The notes: generated by a model from the sequence alone, not told the origin. Shown: positions 8,345 through 16,723, counted from the first letter of the stretch. The stretch: DNA of 64,000 nt from Sediminibacterium ginsengisoli (GCF_900167075.1 NZ_FUWH01000001.1:434001-498000), one strand, 5' to 3'. Program-made: numbers and translations.

Positions 8345-9970
8345 ATGCAATTCAGAGAACAGGTAAAAGAAATCTTCGTTACAGAAAACGAGATACCCGC
8401 AGACTACCAGGTAACAACCGAAATTCACCAGCGCGAATACCTCAGCGATGGTGAAATGAAAAAATGGGATGGGAATGTGCACGAAGTGTATTCTCCTATC
8501 TGTGTAAAAACTGCAGAAGGACTGAAAAGGAAACTGATCGGAACCTATCCCGTATGCACCGAGAAAGAAGCCTTCGAAGCGCTCGATGCTGCGGTGACCG
8601 CATATGATAACGGGCGCGGACAATGGCCAACCATGAGTGTGGCAAACCGTATCAAATGCGTGGAGAAATTCATCGCGAAGATGATGGATCAGAAAGATAT
8701 CGTGGTGAAACTCATCATGTGGGAGATCGGTAAGTCCTATGCCGATTCAGTGAAAGAGTTCGACCGTACGGTTGAATATATCTACGCAACGATTGATGCG
8801 CTGAAAGATATCGACCGCGATTCCTCACGTTTCACCATTGAACAGGGAATTGTAGCACAGATCCGCCGTTCGCCGCTTGGTGTTGTATTGTGCATGGGAC
8901 CTTTCAACTATCCGCTGAACGAAACCTTTACAACCCTGATCCCTGCGATCATCATGGGTAACACTTTGCTCTTTAAACCTCCGAAACACGGAACCCTGTT
9001 GCATTACCCGCTGCTGGAAGCATTCAGGGAATGTTTTCCGAAAGGAGTGGTAAATACAGTTTACGGACGTGGTAATACCATCATCCCTGGTCTGATGAAA
9101 TCAGGCAAGATCAATGTGCTTACACTGATCGGTTCAAGCAAAGTAGCCAACGAGTTGAAAAAGCTCCACCCTAAAGTGAACAGGCTGCGTGCGATCCTGG
9201 GTCTCGATGCCAAGAATGCTGCCATCATTACACAGAAGGCAGATCTGAAGCTGGCAGTGCAGGAAACAGTGCTGGGAAGTCTTTCATTCAACGGCCAGCG
9301 CTGTACAGCACTGAAGATCGTGTTTGTACACAGGTCTGTAGCAGATGAGTTTATTGCACAACTGACCGCAGAAGTAGCTAAACTTAAATTCGGCATGCCA
9401 TGGGAAAAAGGGGTGTCACTGACACCTTTACCTGAGCCAAACAAACCTGCCTATCTTAAAGAGTGTATCGAAGATGCGGAAGCACATGGCGCAAAAGTGG
9501 TAAATGAACATGGCGGTACAACAGTTGAATCTTTCGTTTATCCTGCAATCCTTTACCCGGTTAATAACAGAATGAAACTCTATCGCGAAGAGCAATTCGG
9601 ACCATTGATCCCGGTTGTACCTTTCGATGACCTGGAAGAGCCGATCGGTTACCTGATCGAATCCACACACGGACAGCAGGTAAGTATCTTCAGCAATAAC
9701 CAGGAAGAAGTAGCATCGCTCATTGATCCGCTGGTGAACCAGGTAAGCCGTGTGAATATCAACTGCCAGTGCCAGCGCGGACCAGACGTATTCCCGTTCA
9801 CCGGCAGGAAAGACAGTGCAGAAGGAACATTGTCGGTAGTGGATGCACTGCGTTCATTCTCGATCCGTTCGCTCGTGGCAGCCAAGCTCACAGAAAGCAA
9901 TAAACACCTGATCAACGAGATCGTGGGTAAACATGAATCCAATTTCTTAAGCACGAAGTATATATTCTGA
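8345..9970 (+). CDS. GapN-like NADP-dependent glyceraldehyde-3-phosphate dehydrogenase (ALDH superfamily)
   Basis: By family, this would oxidise glyceraldehyde 3-phosphate to 3-phosphoglycerate without phosphorylation, making NADPH. It would act on the Eda product of this pathway. The 541-residue protein carries the ALDH fold: oxyanion Asn188 in 'GPFNYP', cofactor-site 'KPPKHG' at 211-216, nucleophile Cys320 in 'FNGQRCTALK', 'EEQFGPLIPV', and the GapN-like 'NCQCQRGPDVFPFTGRKDS' near the C-terminus. Oddly, the segment equivalent to 'ELGGK' reads 'GLDAK' (286-290); the gapless alignment puts Gly286 where the general-base Glu should be. Its stop overlaps the ATG of kduD (ATGA), which ties it to the uronate genes. 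Another aldehyde substrate cannot be excluded. Confidence 0.8.
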   Translation: MQFREQVKEIFVTENEIPADYQVTTEIHQREYLSDGEMKKWDGNVHEVYSPICVKTAEGLKRKLIGTYPVCTEKEAFEALDAAVTAYDNGRGQWPTMSVANRIKCVEKFIAKMMDQKDIVVKLIMWEIGKSYADSVKEFDRTVEYIYATIDALKDIDRDSSRFTIEQGIVAQIRRSPLGVVLCMGPFNYPLNETFTTLIPAIIMGNTLLFKPPKHGTLLHYPLLEAFRECFPKGVVNTVYGRGNTIIPGLMKSGKINVLTLIGSSKVANELKKLHPKVNRLRAILGLDAKNAAIITQKADLKLAVQETVLGSLSFNGQRCTALKIVFVHRSVADEFIAQLTAEVAKLKFGMPWEKGVSLTPLPEPNKPAYLKECIEDAEAHGAKVVNEHGGTTVESFVYPAILYPVNNRMKLYREEQFGPLIPVVPFDDLEEPIGYLIESTHGQQVSIFSNNQEEVASLIDPLVNQVSRVNINCQCQRGPDVFPFTGRKDSAEGTLSVVDALRSFSIRSLVAAKLTESNKHLINEIVGKHESNFLSTKYIF

Positions 9971-10737
9971 TGACAGGAACAATGTTTGATCTGGCTGGTA
10001 AAACAGCGCTGGTAACCGGTTGCAATAAAGGGATCGGGAAAGGCATGGCACTCGGCCTTGCGGAAGCCGGGGCCGATATCATTGGGGTATCTGCTTCTCT
10101 CGAACCTGAAGGCAGCGAGATTGAAAAAGAAGTGAAAGCGCTGGGCAGGAAGTTTACTGCTTACCAGGCCAACCTGTCTGACCGTGAAACGATATACGGA
10201 TTCTTGCAGTCGCTTGAAGCAAACAACGGAACGCCTGATATCCTCGTGAACAACGCCGGAACCATTATGCGTAAACCGGCAGCGGAACACCCGGATGAAT
10301 ACTGGGATACCGTGATGGCCATCAACCTGGATGCACCCTTTATTCTTGCCCGTGAGATCGGGAAACGTATGCTGGAGAGGGGATCGGGAAAGATCATCTT
10401 CACCTGTTCATTGCTGAGTTTTCAGGGCGGGATCAACGTTCCCGGCTATGCAGCCAGCAAAGGAGCACTGAGCAGCCTGATCAAGGCATTGGCAAATGAA
10501 TGGGCTTCCAAAGGGATCAATGTAAACGGCATTGCTCCGGGTTATATCGCAACGGATAACACCGAAGCGCTGCGCAACGATCCGGAACGCAGCAGTTCGA
10601 TCCTTTCGCGAATCCCTGCAGCGCGCTGGGGTGAACCGGAGGATTTCAAAGGCCCGGCCGTATTCCTGGCGTCAGCCGCATCCGATTATGTAAACGGAAC
10701 CATCCTCACTGTAGATGGCGGCTGGATGGGGCGCTGA
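9970..10737 (+). CDS. kduD: 2-dehydro-3-deoxy-D-gluconate 5-dehydrogenase (SDR)
   Basis: KduD reduces 2,5-diketo-3-deoxygluconate to KDG, the last step in the unsaturated-uronate branch. The 255-residue short-chain dehydrogenase has the cofactor motif 'TGCNKGIGKGMALG' (residues 16-29), 'NNAG' near 94-97, and the Ser147-Tyr160-Lys164 catalytic triad ('CSLLS', 'YAASK'). The start at 9970 overlaps the previous stop, giving translational coupling; an alternative ATG at 9982 would also leave the domain whole. Neighbour kduI supports KduD over other SDR functions. Confidence 0.92.
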   Translation: MTGTMFDLAGKTALVTGCNKGIGKGMALGLAEAGADIIGVSASLEPEGSEIEKEVKALGRKFTAYQANLSDRETIYGFLQSLEANNGTPDILVNNAGTIMRKPAAEHPDEYWDTVMAINLDAPFILAREIGKRMLERGSGKIIFTCSLLSFQGGINVPGYAASKGALSSLIKALANEWASKGINVNGIAPGYIATDNTEALRNDPERSSSILSRIPAARWGEPEDFKGPAVFLASAASDYVNGTILTVDGGWMGR

Positions 10738-10799
10738 TGCGAACAAGATAGCTTAATGAATTAATGATAGCTGATAACAAAAACTGGTACCGGGTGCAT

Positions 10800-10807
10800 T
10801 AATTTTG
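10800..10807 (+). promoter_or_regulatory. Putative -7 element TAATTTTG before kduI
   Basis: A perfect TAnnTTTG octamer lies in the 112-base gap between kduD and kduI, 42 bases before the kduI start. No clear TTG is visible 19 bases upstream. It suggests kduI has its own promoter and that a TTG at 10805, inside this element, is not a start codon. Confidence 0.45.
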
Positions 10808-10849
10808 TACCCGGTATCTTTTATACAGAAACAAGGAAAACAGATCAAT

Positions 10850-11677
10850 ATGGAAATCAGATTTCAGAATAGTCCCAAAGAGGTAAAAGGCATGAGTACG
10901 CAGGAACTGCGCGGGAATTTCCTGGTACAGGAACTCATGCAGCAGGATGCGGTAAAACTTGTTTATTCTCATTACGACAGGGTGATCACCGGTGGTGTTG
11001 CTCCCAAAGCAGGTGCCAGTATTGCATTGCCAAATGAAGCAGAACTCCGCGCCGATTATTTCCTGGAAAGAAGAGAGCTGGGCATCATCAATGTTGGCGG
11101 TACAGGTACGGTAACTGCGGACGGAACAACATATACACTCAACAAACTGGATTGTCTTTATCTCGGTAAAGGCACACGTGAAGTGGCCTTCAGCAGCAAC
11201 GACGGCTCTGCACGTTTTTTCCTTTTATCAGCACCGGCGCATCATACTTATCCCAACAGCCTTATGACCAAGGAACAGGCTTCTCCTGTTGCACTTGGCT
11301 CAGCGGCAACATCCAACCAGCGGACTATCTACAAATACATTCACCAGGAAGGTATACAAAGCTGTCAGCTTGTAATGGGACTTACCGTACTGGAGCAGGG
11401 AAGCGTGTGGAATTCCGTTCCGCCCCACACACATACCCGCAGGATGGAAGTGTATTTTTATTTCGATGTTCCGGAAGAGCAGCGCGTATTCCATTTCATG
11501 GGCGAACCCCAGGAGACACGCCACCTGGTAATGAATAACCATGAAGCTGTGATCTCGGCACCATGGTCTGTTCACTTTGGTTCAGGCACTTCCAATTACG
11601 CGTTCATCTGGGCAATGGCCGGAGAGAATTATACATTCACTGATATGGACCCCGCACCGATCGCTACATTGCTTTAA
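10850..11677 (+). CDS. kduI: 5-dehydro-4-deoxy-D-glucuronate isomerase
   Basis: KduI isomerises 5-keto-4-deoxyuronate, formed spontaneously from unsaturated galacturonate, to 2,5-diketo-3-deoxygluconate, the KduD substrate. The 275-residue protein is a cupin with the zinc-site segment 'PPHTHTRRMEVYFYF' (two His and a Glu) and a further His in 'SAPWSVHFG'. I chose ATG at 10850 because the protein then begins 'MEIRFQNSPKEVKGM' and has the usual KduI length. With kduD it completes the lyase-product branch. It is followed by a strong terminator. Confidence 0.95.
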   Translation: MEIRFQNSPKEVKGMSTQELRGNFLVQELMQQDAVKLVYSHYDRVITGGVAPKAGASIALPNEAELRADYFLERRELGIINVGGTGTVTADGTTYTLNKLDCLYLGKGTREVAFSSNDGSARFFLLSAPAHHTYPNSLMTKEQASPVALGSAATSNQRTIYKYIHQEGIQSCQLVMGLTVLEQGSVWNSVPPHTHTRRMEVYFYFDVPEEQRVFHFMGEPQETRHLVMNNHEAVISAPWSVHFGSGTSNYAFIWAMAGENYTFTDMDPAPIATLL

Positions 11678-11694
11678 AGCATGTTCATCATAAA

Positions 11695-11732
11695 CAAAAA
11701 ACCGCAGCGCTTATACAGGCTGCGGTTTTTTA
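11695..11732. terminator. Bidirectional Rho-independent terminator between kduI and yhcH
   Basis: The arms ACCGCAGC (11701-11708) and GCTGCGGT (11719-11726) pair across a 10-base loop, with an A-run on the left and a T-run on the right. It can stop transcription from kduI (+) and from the convergent yhcH-like gene (-). Confidence 0.88.
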
Positions 11733-11748
11733 TTGCAGTAAGCCGGAA

Positions 11749-12201
11749 TCAGATCTTAACCTTGATCACCAGCTTTTTGATATTGTCGTTGCCGATCATC
11801 GGTGCATGTACATCTTCAGGATAAAAGATCCCGAACTGTCCCGCGCCGAGTGCGAAATACATATCAGGAGTGTCGTTGTAAAATACCACATCTTTTTCCT
11901 CGTTGTATTCTCCGCGTTGCTGGGTACAGGTTTCACGGGGCTTCCAGCCAATGGTTTCATGACCGCTGATGCAAACCTGTATATCGATATGTTTGTTATG
12001 ACACTCGAATTTTGCAATGGACTCTTCGGTGGTCATACCGGTTTTGTAAGATACGCTGCCTTTGAGGTTGTCGCCGTCTATCTCAAACTTTCCTGTTTCC
12101 AGGCTTGCGAGATCCGTTGTACGGATGTACTCGAATGCTTTGGCAAAAAGCGGGTGCAGTGCAGCATATTTCTGTGCGTTGGCAAGTGAATCGATTACCA
12201 T
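11749..12201 (-). CDS. YhcH/YjgK/YiaL family cupin-like protein
   Basis: This 150-residue protein belongs to the YhcH/YjgK/YiaL (DUF386) family, often found in sialic-acid, uronate or unusual-sugar operons and proposed to handle sugar anomers; its reaction is not firmly known. Conserved pieces are 'FECHNKHIDIQVCISGHETIGW' and 'FYPEDVHAPMIG', whose His and Glu/Asp residues probably bind a metal. It lies downstream of kdgK on the same strand but a terminator-like hairpin separates them. A role as a uronate-intermediate mutarotase or isomerase helper is inference from context. Confidence 0.85.
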   Translation of the reverse strand: MVIDSLANAQKYAALHPLFAKAFEYIRTTDLASLETGKFEIDGDNLKGSVSYKTGMTTEESIAKFECHNKHIDIQVCISGHETIGWKPRETCTQQRGEYNEEKDVVFYNDTPDMYFALGAGQFGIFYPEDVHAPMIGNDNIKKLVIKVKI

Positions 12202-12225
12202 CTTGTTTTGTTTTTGGAATGAATA

Positions 12226-12260
12226 AAAAACCGTTCTGCGCAGTCAGCACAGAACGGTAT
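12226..12260 (-). terminator. Minus-strand terminator after kdgK
   Basis: ACCGTTCTG (12230-12238) and CAGAACGGT (12250-12258) form a 9-bp stem. Read on the minus strand, the stem is followed by a T-run (TTTTTTATTC). It lies between kdgK and the yhcH-like gene, so it should end or reduce readthrough from kdgK. Confidence 0.8.
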
Positions 12261-12284
12261 ATACGTATTGATGAACTGACATGA

Positions 12285-13310
12285 TTAACGCTGAACCCTT
12301 CCGGATCCGTCGCCTGCAACCAGTTCTTCCACTTCTTTGCGGGTAGCATGGTTGAGATCGCCCGGAATGGTATGTTTCAGTGCAGAAGCTGCAACACCGA
12401 ACTCAGCTGCATCGGCCATGGATTTGCCGGCAACGAGACCGTAAATGAAACCGCTTGCAAATGAATCGCCGCTGCCTACGCGGTCAACGATGCGCACTTC
12501 ATACTGCCTGGTATGATAGAACTCATTGCCATCGTACACCAGCGCACTCCAGCCGTTGTCAGAAGCACTATGGCTTTCTCTCAGGGTAGAAGCTATATAT
12601 TTGAAACCGAATTTTTCTTTCATTTGCTGAAATACGCTTTTGTAACCATCGAGATTCAGTTCGCCTTTGGTAACATCGGTACCTTCGGCCTTGAATCCGA
12701 GTGTGGTTTCGGCATCTTCTTCGTTACCGATACAAACATCTACGTACTGGCAGAGTTTGGTCATCACTTCCCTTGCTTTTTCCTTGCTCCACAATTTCTT
12801 ACGGTAGTTCAGGTCTATACTGGTAGTGATCCCTTTTGCTTTGGCAGCTTTCAGCGCAGCTTCGGTAAGCGCAGCAGCTTTATCGCTGAGGGCAGGAGTG
12901 ATGCCGGTTGTATGGAACCAGTCCGCACCTTCAAATATTTTATCGAAATCGAATTCACTTACATCCACATCCGCAATAGAAGCGCCTGCGCGGTCGTACA
13001 CAACCTGTGAAGCACGCATGGAAGCGCCGGTTTCAAGAAAGTAAATACCGAGACGCTGGCCACCGCGTGCAATGAATTGCGTATCCACTCCATAACGGCG
13101 GATATGATTGATTGCGGCCTGACCCAGCGGGTTATCCGGAACCTTGGTTACAAAAACACCATTCAGTCCATAATTAGATACAGCCACGGCTACATTGGCT
13201 TCACCACCACCGTAGGTAACATCAAAACTGTCACTTTGAACAAAGCGCTCGAAGCCCGGAGTAGACAAACGGAGCATGATCTCTCCCAGGGTTACAACTT
13301 TTTTTGGCAT
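12285..13310 (-). CDS. kdgK: 2-dehydro-3-deoxygluconokinase (PfkB family)
   Basis: KdgK phosphorylates KDG to KDPG with ATP, joining both uronate branches. The 341-residue sugar kinase shows the PfkB substrate-site signature 'YGGGEANVAVAVSNYG' (33-48), the ATP-site 'CIGNEEDAETTLG' (193-205) and the catalytic 'DRVGSGDSFASGF' with Asp282 as base. KDG rather than fructose or ribose as substrate is inferred from the divergent eda and from the KDG-producing neighbours. The upstream region holds a palindromic operator shared with eda. Confidence 0.92.
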   Translation of the reverse strand: MPKKVVTLGEIMLRLSTPGFERFVQSDSFDVTYGGGEANVAVAVSNYGLNGVFVTKVPDNPLGQAAINHIRRYGVDTQFIARGGQRLGIYFLETGASMRASQVVYDRAGASIADVDVSEFDFDKIFEGADWFHTTGITPALSDKAAALTEAALKAAKAKGITTSIDLNYRKKLWSKEKAREVMTKLCQYVDVCIGNEEDAETTLGFKAEGTDVTKGELNLDGYKSVFQQMKEKFGFKYIASTLRESHSASDNGWSALVYDGNEFYHTRQYEVRIVDRVGSGDSFASGFIYGLVAGKSMADAAEFGVAASALKHTIPGDLNHATRKEVEELVAGDGSGRVQR

Positions 13311-13432
13311 GTGTAGAGATTAAAATGTAATAATAAAAGGATGTGTGTTATCTTGATACCATCAATCTTCAAATTTCTCTCAATATTTCGGTAAGATGAA
13401 ATAATAGGCTGAGGTTTTCCATTTAAAATTAT

Positions 13433-13444
13433 GCAAACGTTTGC
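13433..13444. promoter_or_regulatory. LacI/GalR-family-type operator palindrome between kdgK and eda
   Basis: GCAAACGTTTGC is a perfect 12-bp palindrome with the central CG typical of LacI/GalR-family operators (compare the PurR box). It lies 122 bases from the kdgK start and 61 bases from the eda start. Each strand also contains AACGTTTG, one base off the TAnnTTTG -7 consensus, so a bound repressor could cover a promoter. No LacI-family gene lies in the window. Confidence 0.7.
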
Positions 13445-13505
13445 GTAAAAAAATGGCAGGCTGAACGCTAATTCCAATAACATTGTCCTTTAATCAAAAA
13501 GCCAT

Positions 13506-14171
13506 ATGGAAAAGAAGGTAGAAGTAATGAACCTGATACCCGAACAGGGAGTGTTGCCTTTATATTTCACCAAAGACACAGAAGTTAGCATCAATGTACT
13601 GAAAGCCCTGTACCAGGCTGGTATCAGAGCTGTTGAATACACCAACAGGGGCGAAGCCGCACTGCAGAATTTCAAAGAAATGCGTAAGGTGTGCGATACG
13701 GAACTGAAAGGAATGTATCTCGGTATCGGTACTATTAAGAACGGCGATATGGCCCGCACCTTCATCGATGCCGGCGCAGACTACATTATCTGCCCCGGTC
13801 TCGTGGAAAGCGTTGCAAAAGCTGCTGATGCTGCCGGCGTATTATGGGTTCCGGGTTGTATGACCCCTACCGAGATCATCAGCGCAGAAACACTCGGCGC
13901 TAAAATGATCAAACTCTTCCCGGGCAATATACTCGGCCCGGATTTTATGAGCGCCATCAAAGAACTCTTCCCTGATCTGAAATTTATGCCCACCGGCGGC
14001 GTGGATACCACTAAGGAAAATATCGGCGCATGGTTCAAAGCCGGCGTTTGTGCGGTTGGTATGGGTAGCAAACTTATCAGCAAAGCTTTGCTGGAATCGA
14101 AAGATTACGCAGCCATCGAGAGCCAGACCAGAGAAGTATTGGCAATTGTGCAAGCGCTGCGGGCAAAATAG
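13506..14171 (+). CDS. eda: KDPG/KHG aldolase
   Basis: Eda splits 2-keto-3-deoxy-6-phosphogluconate into pyruvate and glyceraldehyde 3-phosphate, the last step of the uronate route. The 221-residue class I aldolase has Glu44 in 'VEYTNR', 'CPGLV' at 96-100, the 'GCMTPTE' segment and the Schiff-base Lys136 in 'AKMIKLFPG', then the phosphate-binding 'PTGGV'. It is divergent from kdgK with a shared operator region and lies upstream of the hexuronate transporter. Length and residues are standard. Confidence 0.95.
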   Translation: MEKKVEVMNLIPEQGVLPLYFTKDTEVSINVLKALYQAGIRAVEYTNRGEAALQNFKEMRKVCDTELKGMYLGIGTIKNGDMARTFIDAGADYIICPGLVESVAKAADAAGVLWVPGCMTPTEIISAETLGAKMIKLFPGNILGPDFMSAIKELFPDLKFMPTGGVDTTKENIGAWFKAGVCAVGMGSKLISKALLESKDYAAIESQTREVLAIVQALRAK

Positions 14172-14191
14172 AATACAGTTTTTTTCATATA

Positions 14192-14210
14192 TCAGCCGGT
14201 TAACGGCTGA
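14192..14210 (+). terminator. Intercistronic hairpin between eda and the transporter
   Basis: TCAGCCG (14192-14198) and CGGCTGA (14204-14210) form a 7-bp stem with a 5-base loop, followed by CTGCTTTT. The T-run is weak and close to the next start (14232), so it may be a leaky terminator or an mRNA-stabilising hairpin. Confidence 0.5.
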
Positions 14211-14231
14211 CTGCTTTTAAAATTTACTACG

Positions 14232-15539
14232 ATGAACCAGGCCATAGGAAAATACAGGTGGACGATATGCGGACTCGTATTCTTTGCCACCACGATCAAC
14301 TATATCGACCGGAACGTGATCAGCTTCCTCAAGTCGACCTTTACCGAACAAATGGGATGGACTGACGGCGATTATGCAGATGTGGAGATCGTCTTCAAGT
14401 TATTTTATGCAGTTGGTATGCTCGGTGCAGGCCGGCTCATTGATAAGCTGGGAACCAAGATCGGTTACGGACTGGCAACGCTCTTATGGAGTATTGCCGG
14501 TATCGCCACTGCGCTGGTGAATACGGTTGCCGGTTTCCAGATCGTAAGAGGAGCACTGGGTGTAACCGAATCAGGTAACTTTCCTGCAGCGATCAAAACA
14601 GTAGCAGAGTGGTTTCCTAAAAAAGAACGGGCACTGGCAACAGGTATCTTCAATTCAGGTGCTAACATCGGTGCTATCGTTACACCGATCGCCGTGCCGC
14701 TGATCGTTACCTACTGGGGCTGGAAATGGGCCTTCATACTTACCGGCCTGCTCGGCCTCGTATGGGTAGTGCTCTGGTTCATGATGTACGAGATCCCGCG
14801 CAAACACAAGAAACTATCAGTAGCGGAACTGCATTATATCGAAAGCGATAAGGATGAGGAAAAAGCAACGGCGGAAGAAGCGAACGAACCGAAACTCTCA
14901 TGGTTCAAACTGCTGGGCTACAGACAAACCTGGGCATTTGCACTGGGTAAATTCCTCACAGACCCGATCTGGTGGTTCTATCTTTTCTGGCTGCCCGATT
15001 TCTTCGAAAGTACTTACAACATCAAGCTGCTGGCGGCAAGCTGGCCTGTAGCTGTAGTATACCTGATCTCGACTATCGGCAGTATCGGCGGGGGCTGGCT
15101 TCCTTTATACCTGATCAGGAAGGGCTGGTCCATACCTAAAGCAAGAAAAGTATCGATGCTGATCTATGCATTCTGCGTATTGCCGATCCTTACAGCACTG
15201 GTACTGGGTAAAGTGAATATGTGGCTGGCGGTAGGAGTGATCGGTATTGCAGCGGCAGCGCACCAGGCCTGGAGCGCCAATATCTTCACTACGGTGAGTG
15301 ATATGTTCCCTAAGAAAGCTACAGCATCTGTAACCGGTATCGGGGGCATGTTTGGCGGACTGGGCGGTATCTGTCTCTCTTTCTTTGTACAGAAAAATAT
15401 GTTTGTGCATTACCGCTCGATCGGTCAGATCGAAACGGCTTATTATATCATGTTTGTTGTGTGCGGACTCTCTTACCTGCTGGCCTGGGTGCTGATGCAG
15501 GTGCTGATTGGTAAAAACAGGAAGCAATTGGAGTTATAA
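14232..15539 (+). CDS. MFS hexuronate transporter, ExuT-like (anion:cation symporter family)
   Basis: This 435-residue inner-membrane permease has about 12 hydrophobic segments and the anion:cation symporter (ACS) family pattern: 'FATTINYIDRNVISFL' in the first helix, 'RLIDKLGTKIGYG' between helices 2 and 3, 'RGALGVTESGNFPAAIKTVAEWFP' split across helix 4, and 'ALATGIFNSGANIG'. ExuT-type members import galacturonate and glucuronate with protons. Position after eda makes uronate monomers or unsaturated uronate the likely cargo. The exact substrate cannot be read from the sequence. Confidence 0.88.
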   Translation: MNQAIGKYRWTICGLVFFATTINYIDRNVISFLKSTFTEQMGWTDGDYADVEIVFKLFYAVGMLGAGRLIDKLGTKIGYGLATLLWSIAGIATALVNTVAGFQIVRGALGVTESGNFPAAIKTVAEWFPKKERALATGIFNSGANIGAIVTPIAVPLIVTYWGWKWAFILTGLLGLVWVVLWFMMYEIPRKHKKLSVAELHYIESDKDEEKATAEEANEPKLSWFKLLGYRQTWAFALGKFLTDPIWWFYLFWLPDFFESTYNIKLLAASWPVAVVYLISTIGSIGGGWLPLYLIRKGWSIPKARKVSMLIYAFCVLPILTALVLGKVNMWLAVGVIGIAAAAHQAWSANIFTTVSDMFPKKATASVTGIGGMFGGLGGICLSFFVQKNMFVHYRSIGQIETAYYIMFVVCGLSYLLAWVLMQVLIGKNRKQLEL

Positions 15540-15638
15540 CATACGAAGAATTCAAGATCGGTAGAAGTGGCTGAGGTGTGTCGGACTGGTTGGTTCCGGC
15601 GCACCTTTTTTCTGAAACAGGTAAGCAAATCAATACCT

Positions 15639-16685
15639 ATGTATATGAAATCCCTGCTTAAACAGGCGGCGTTCATCGCATGTCTGCTGCCGGTAGCTGC
15701 AGCAGCGCAAAAACAGAAAATAACGGTAACCGATCTGCCGGCACAACAACAGGTGGTTATTGCTGTGAACGGCAAACCGTTTACAACGCTGATCTACTCA
15801 GATACCATGGAAAAACCATTCCTGTACCCGATCTATGCGGCTAACGGAACAACGGTAACCAGGGGCTTTCCGCGTAATCCCGAACCCGGCGACCCTACAG
15901 ATCACCCGCATCATATCGGTTTATGGCTGAATTATGAAAACGTGAACGGGCTCGATTTCTGGAACAATTCCTACAATATTCCGGCAGCAAAAAAATCGCA
16001 ATACGGCTGGATCCATACAGACAGGATCAGCGCAGCTGAAAGCGGATCCAAAGGGAAACTTGCCTATGAAGCCAGCTGGACCAACCAGCAGCGTAATGTA
16101 TTGCTGCGCGAAAAAACCAGCTTTCTGTTCAGCGCGGAAGGTGAGGCAAGGATCATCGACAGAACCACTACGTTAACAGCAGTGGAGGACGTATCCTTTC
16201 CCGATATCAAAGACGGTTTTCTGGGCCTCCGTGTGGCACATGAGCTGGAACTGCCCGTAAAGCAGGCAAAAGAATATAAAGACGATAAAGGGAATATTAC
16301 CCGCGTGAATGAAACAAAAGATGCACGCGTAACCGGCAATTATCTCACATCCGCAGGCAAACAGGGCGATTCGGCCTGGGGCAGCAGGGGCAGCTGGTGT
16401 ATGCTGTATGGCAAAAAGGGGGGCGACAGTATCAGCATCCTCATCATCGATCATCCGGAGAATCCCGGTTATCCAACTTACTGGCATGCGCGTAATTATG
16501 GACTTTTCGCAGCGAACCCCTTAGGGCAGAAAATCTTTTCCGAAGGACGGGAGGCGCTCAATTACAAACTGGCAGCCGGCAACAGTGTTACTTTCAGGTA
16601 TCGTATTGTGATCAATGCAGCCGGCCGGTCATTGAACAGCGCACAGATCACGGCTTATGAAACTGCATTCAAAAAGAGTCAATAG
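15639..16685 (+). CDS. Secreted DUF6807 (PmoA-like) family protein
   Basis: This 348-residue protein starts with a signal peptide ('LLKQAAFIACLLPVAAAAQ', cleavage near residue 23) and is therefore periplasmic or secreted. The rest matches the DUF6807 family, formerly labelled 'methane oxygenase PmoA', a misleading name. Landmarks are 'DPTDHPHHIGLWLNYENVNGLDFW' in two conserved halves, 'GFLGLRVAHELE', 'YLTSAGKQGDSAWGSRGSWC' and 'DHPENPGYPTYWHARNYGLFAANPLG'. I chose ATG at 15639 because the signal peptide begins there; the same frame extends upstream without an ATG. DUF6807 proteins are common in Bacteroidota carbohydrate clusters; their reaction is unknown to me. It ends the pectin block. Confidence 0.8.
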   Translation: MYMKSLLKQAAFIACLLPVAAAAQKQKITVTDLPAQQQVVIAVNGKPFTTLIYSDTMEKPFLYPIYAANGTTVTRGFPRNPEPGDPTDHPHHIGLWLNYENVNGLDFWNNSYNIPAAKKSQYGWIHTDRISAAESGSKGKLAYEASWTNQQRNVLLREKTSFLFSAEGEARIIDRTTTLTAVEDVSFPDIKDGFLGLRVAHELELPVKQAKEYKDDKGNITRVNETKDARVTGNYLTSAGKQGDSAWGSRGSWCMLYGKKGGDSISILIIDHPENPGYPTYWHARNYGLFAANPLGQKIFSEGREALNYKLAAGNSVTFRYRIVINAAGRSLNSAQITAYETAFKKSQ

Positions 16686-16700
16686 CGGATCAAAAACCTG

Positions 16701-16708
16701 TAGATTTG
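16701..16708 (+). promoter_or_regulatory. Putative -7 element TAGATTTG
   Basis: A perfect TAnnTTTG octamer ends 15 bases before the ATG at 16724. It supports that ATG rather than an in-frame TTG at 16706, which lies inside the element. No good -33 TTG is seen. Confidence 0.5.
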
Positions 16709-16723
16709 CGGCAATCTTACGAT

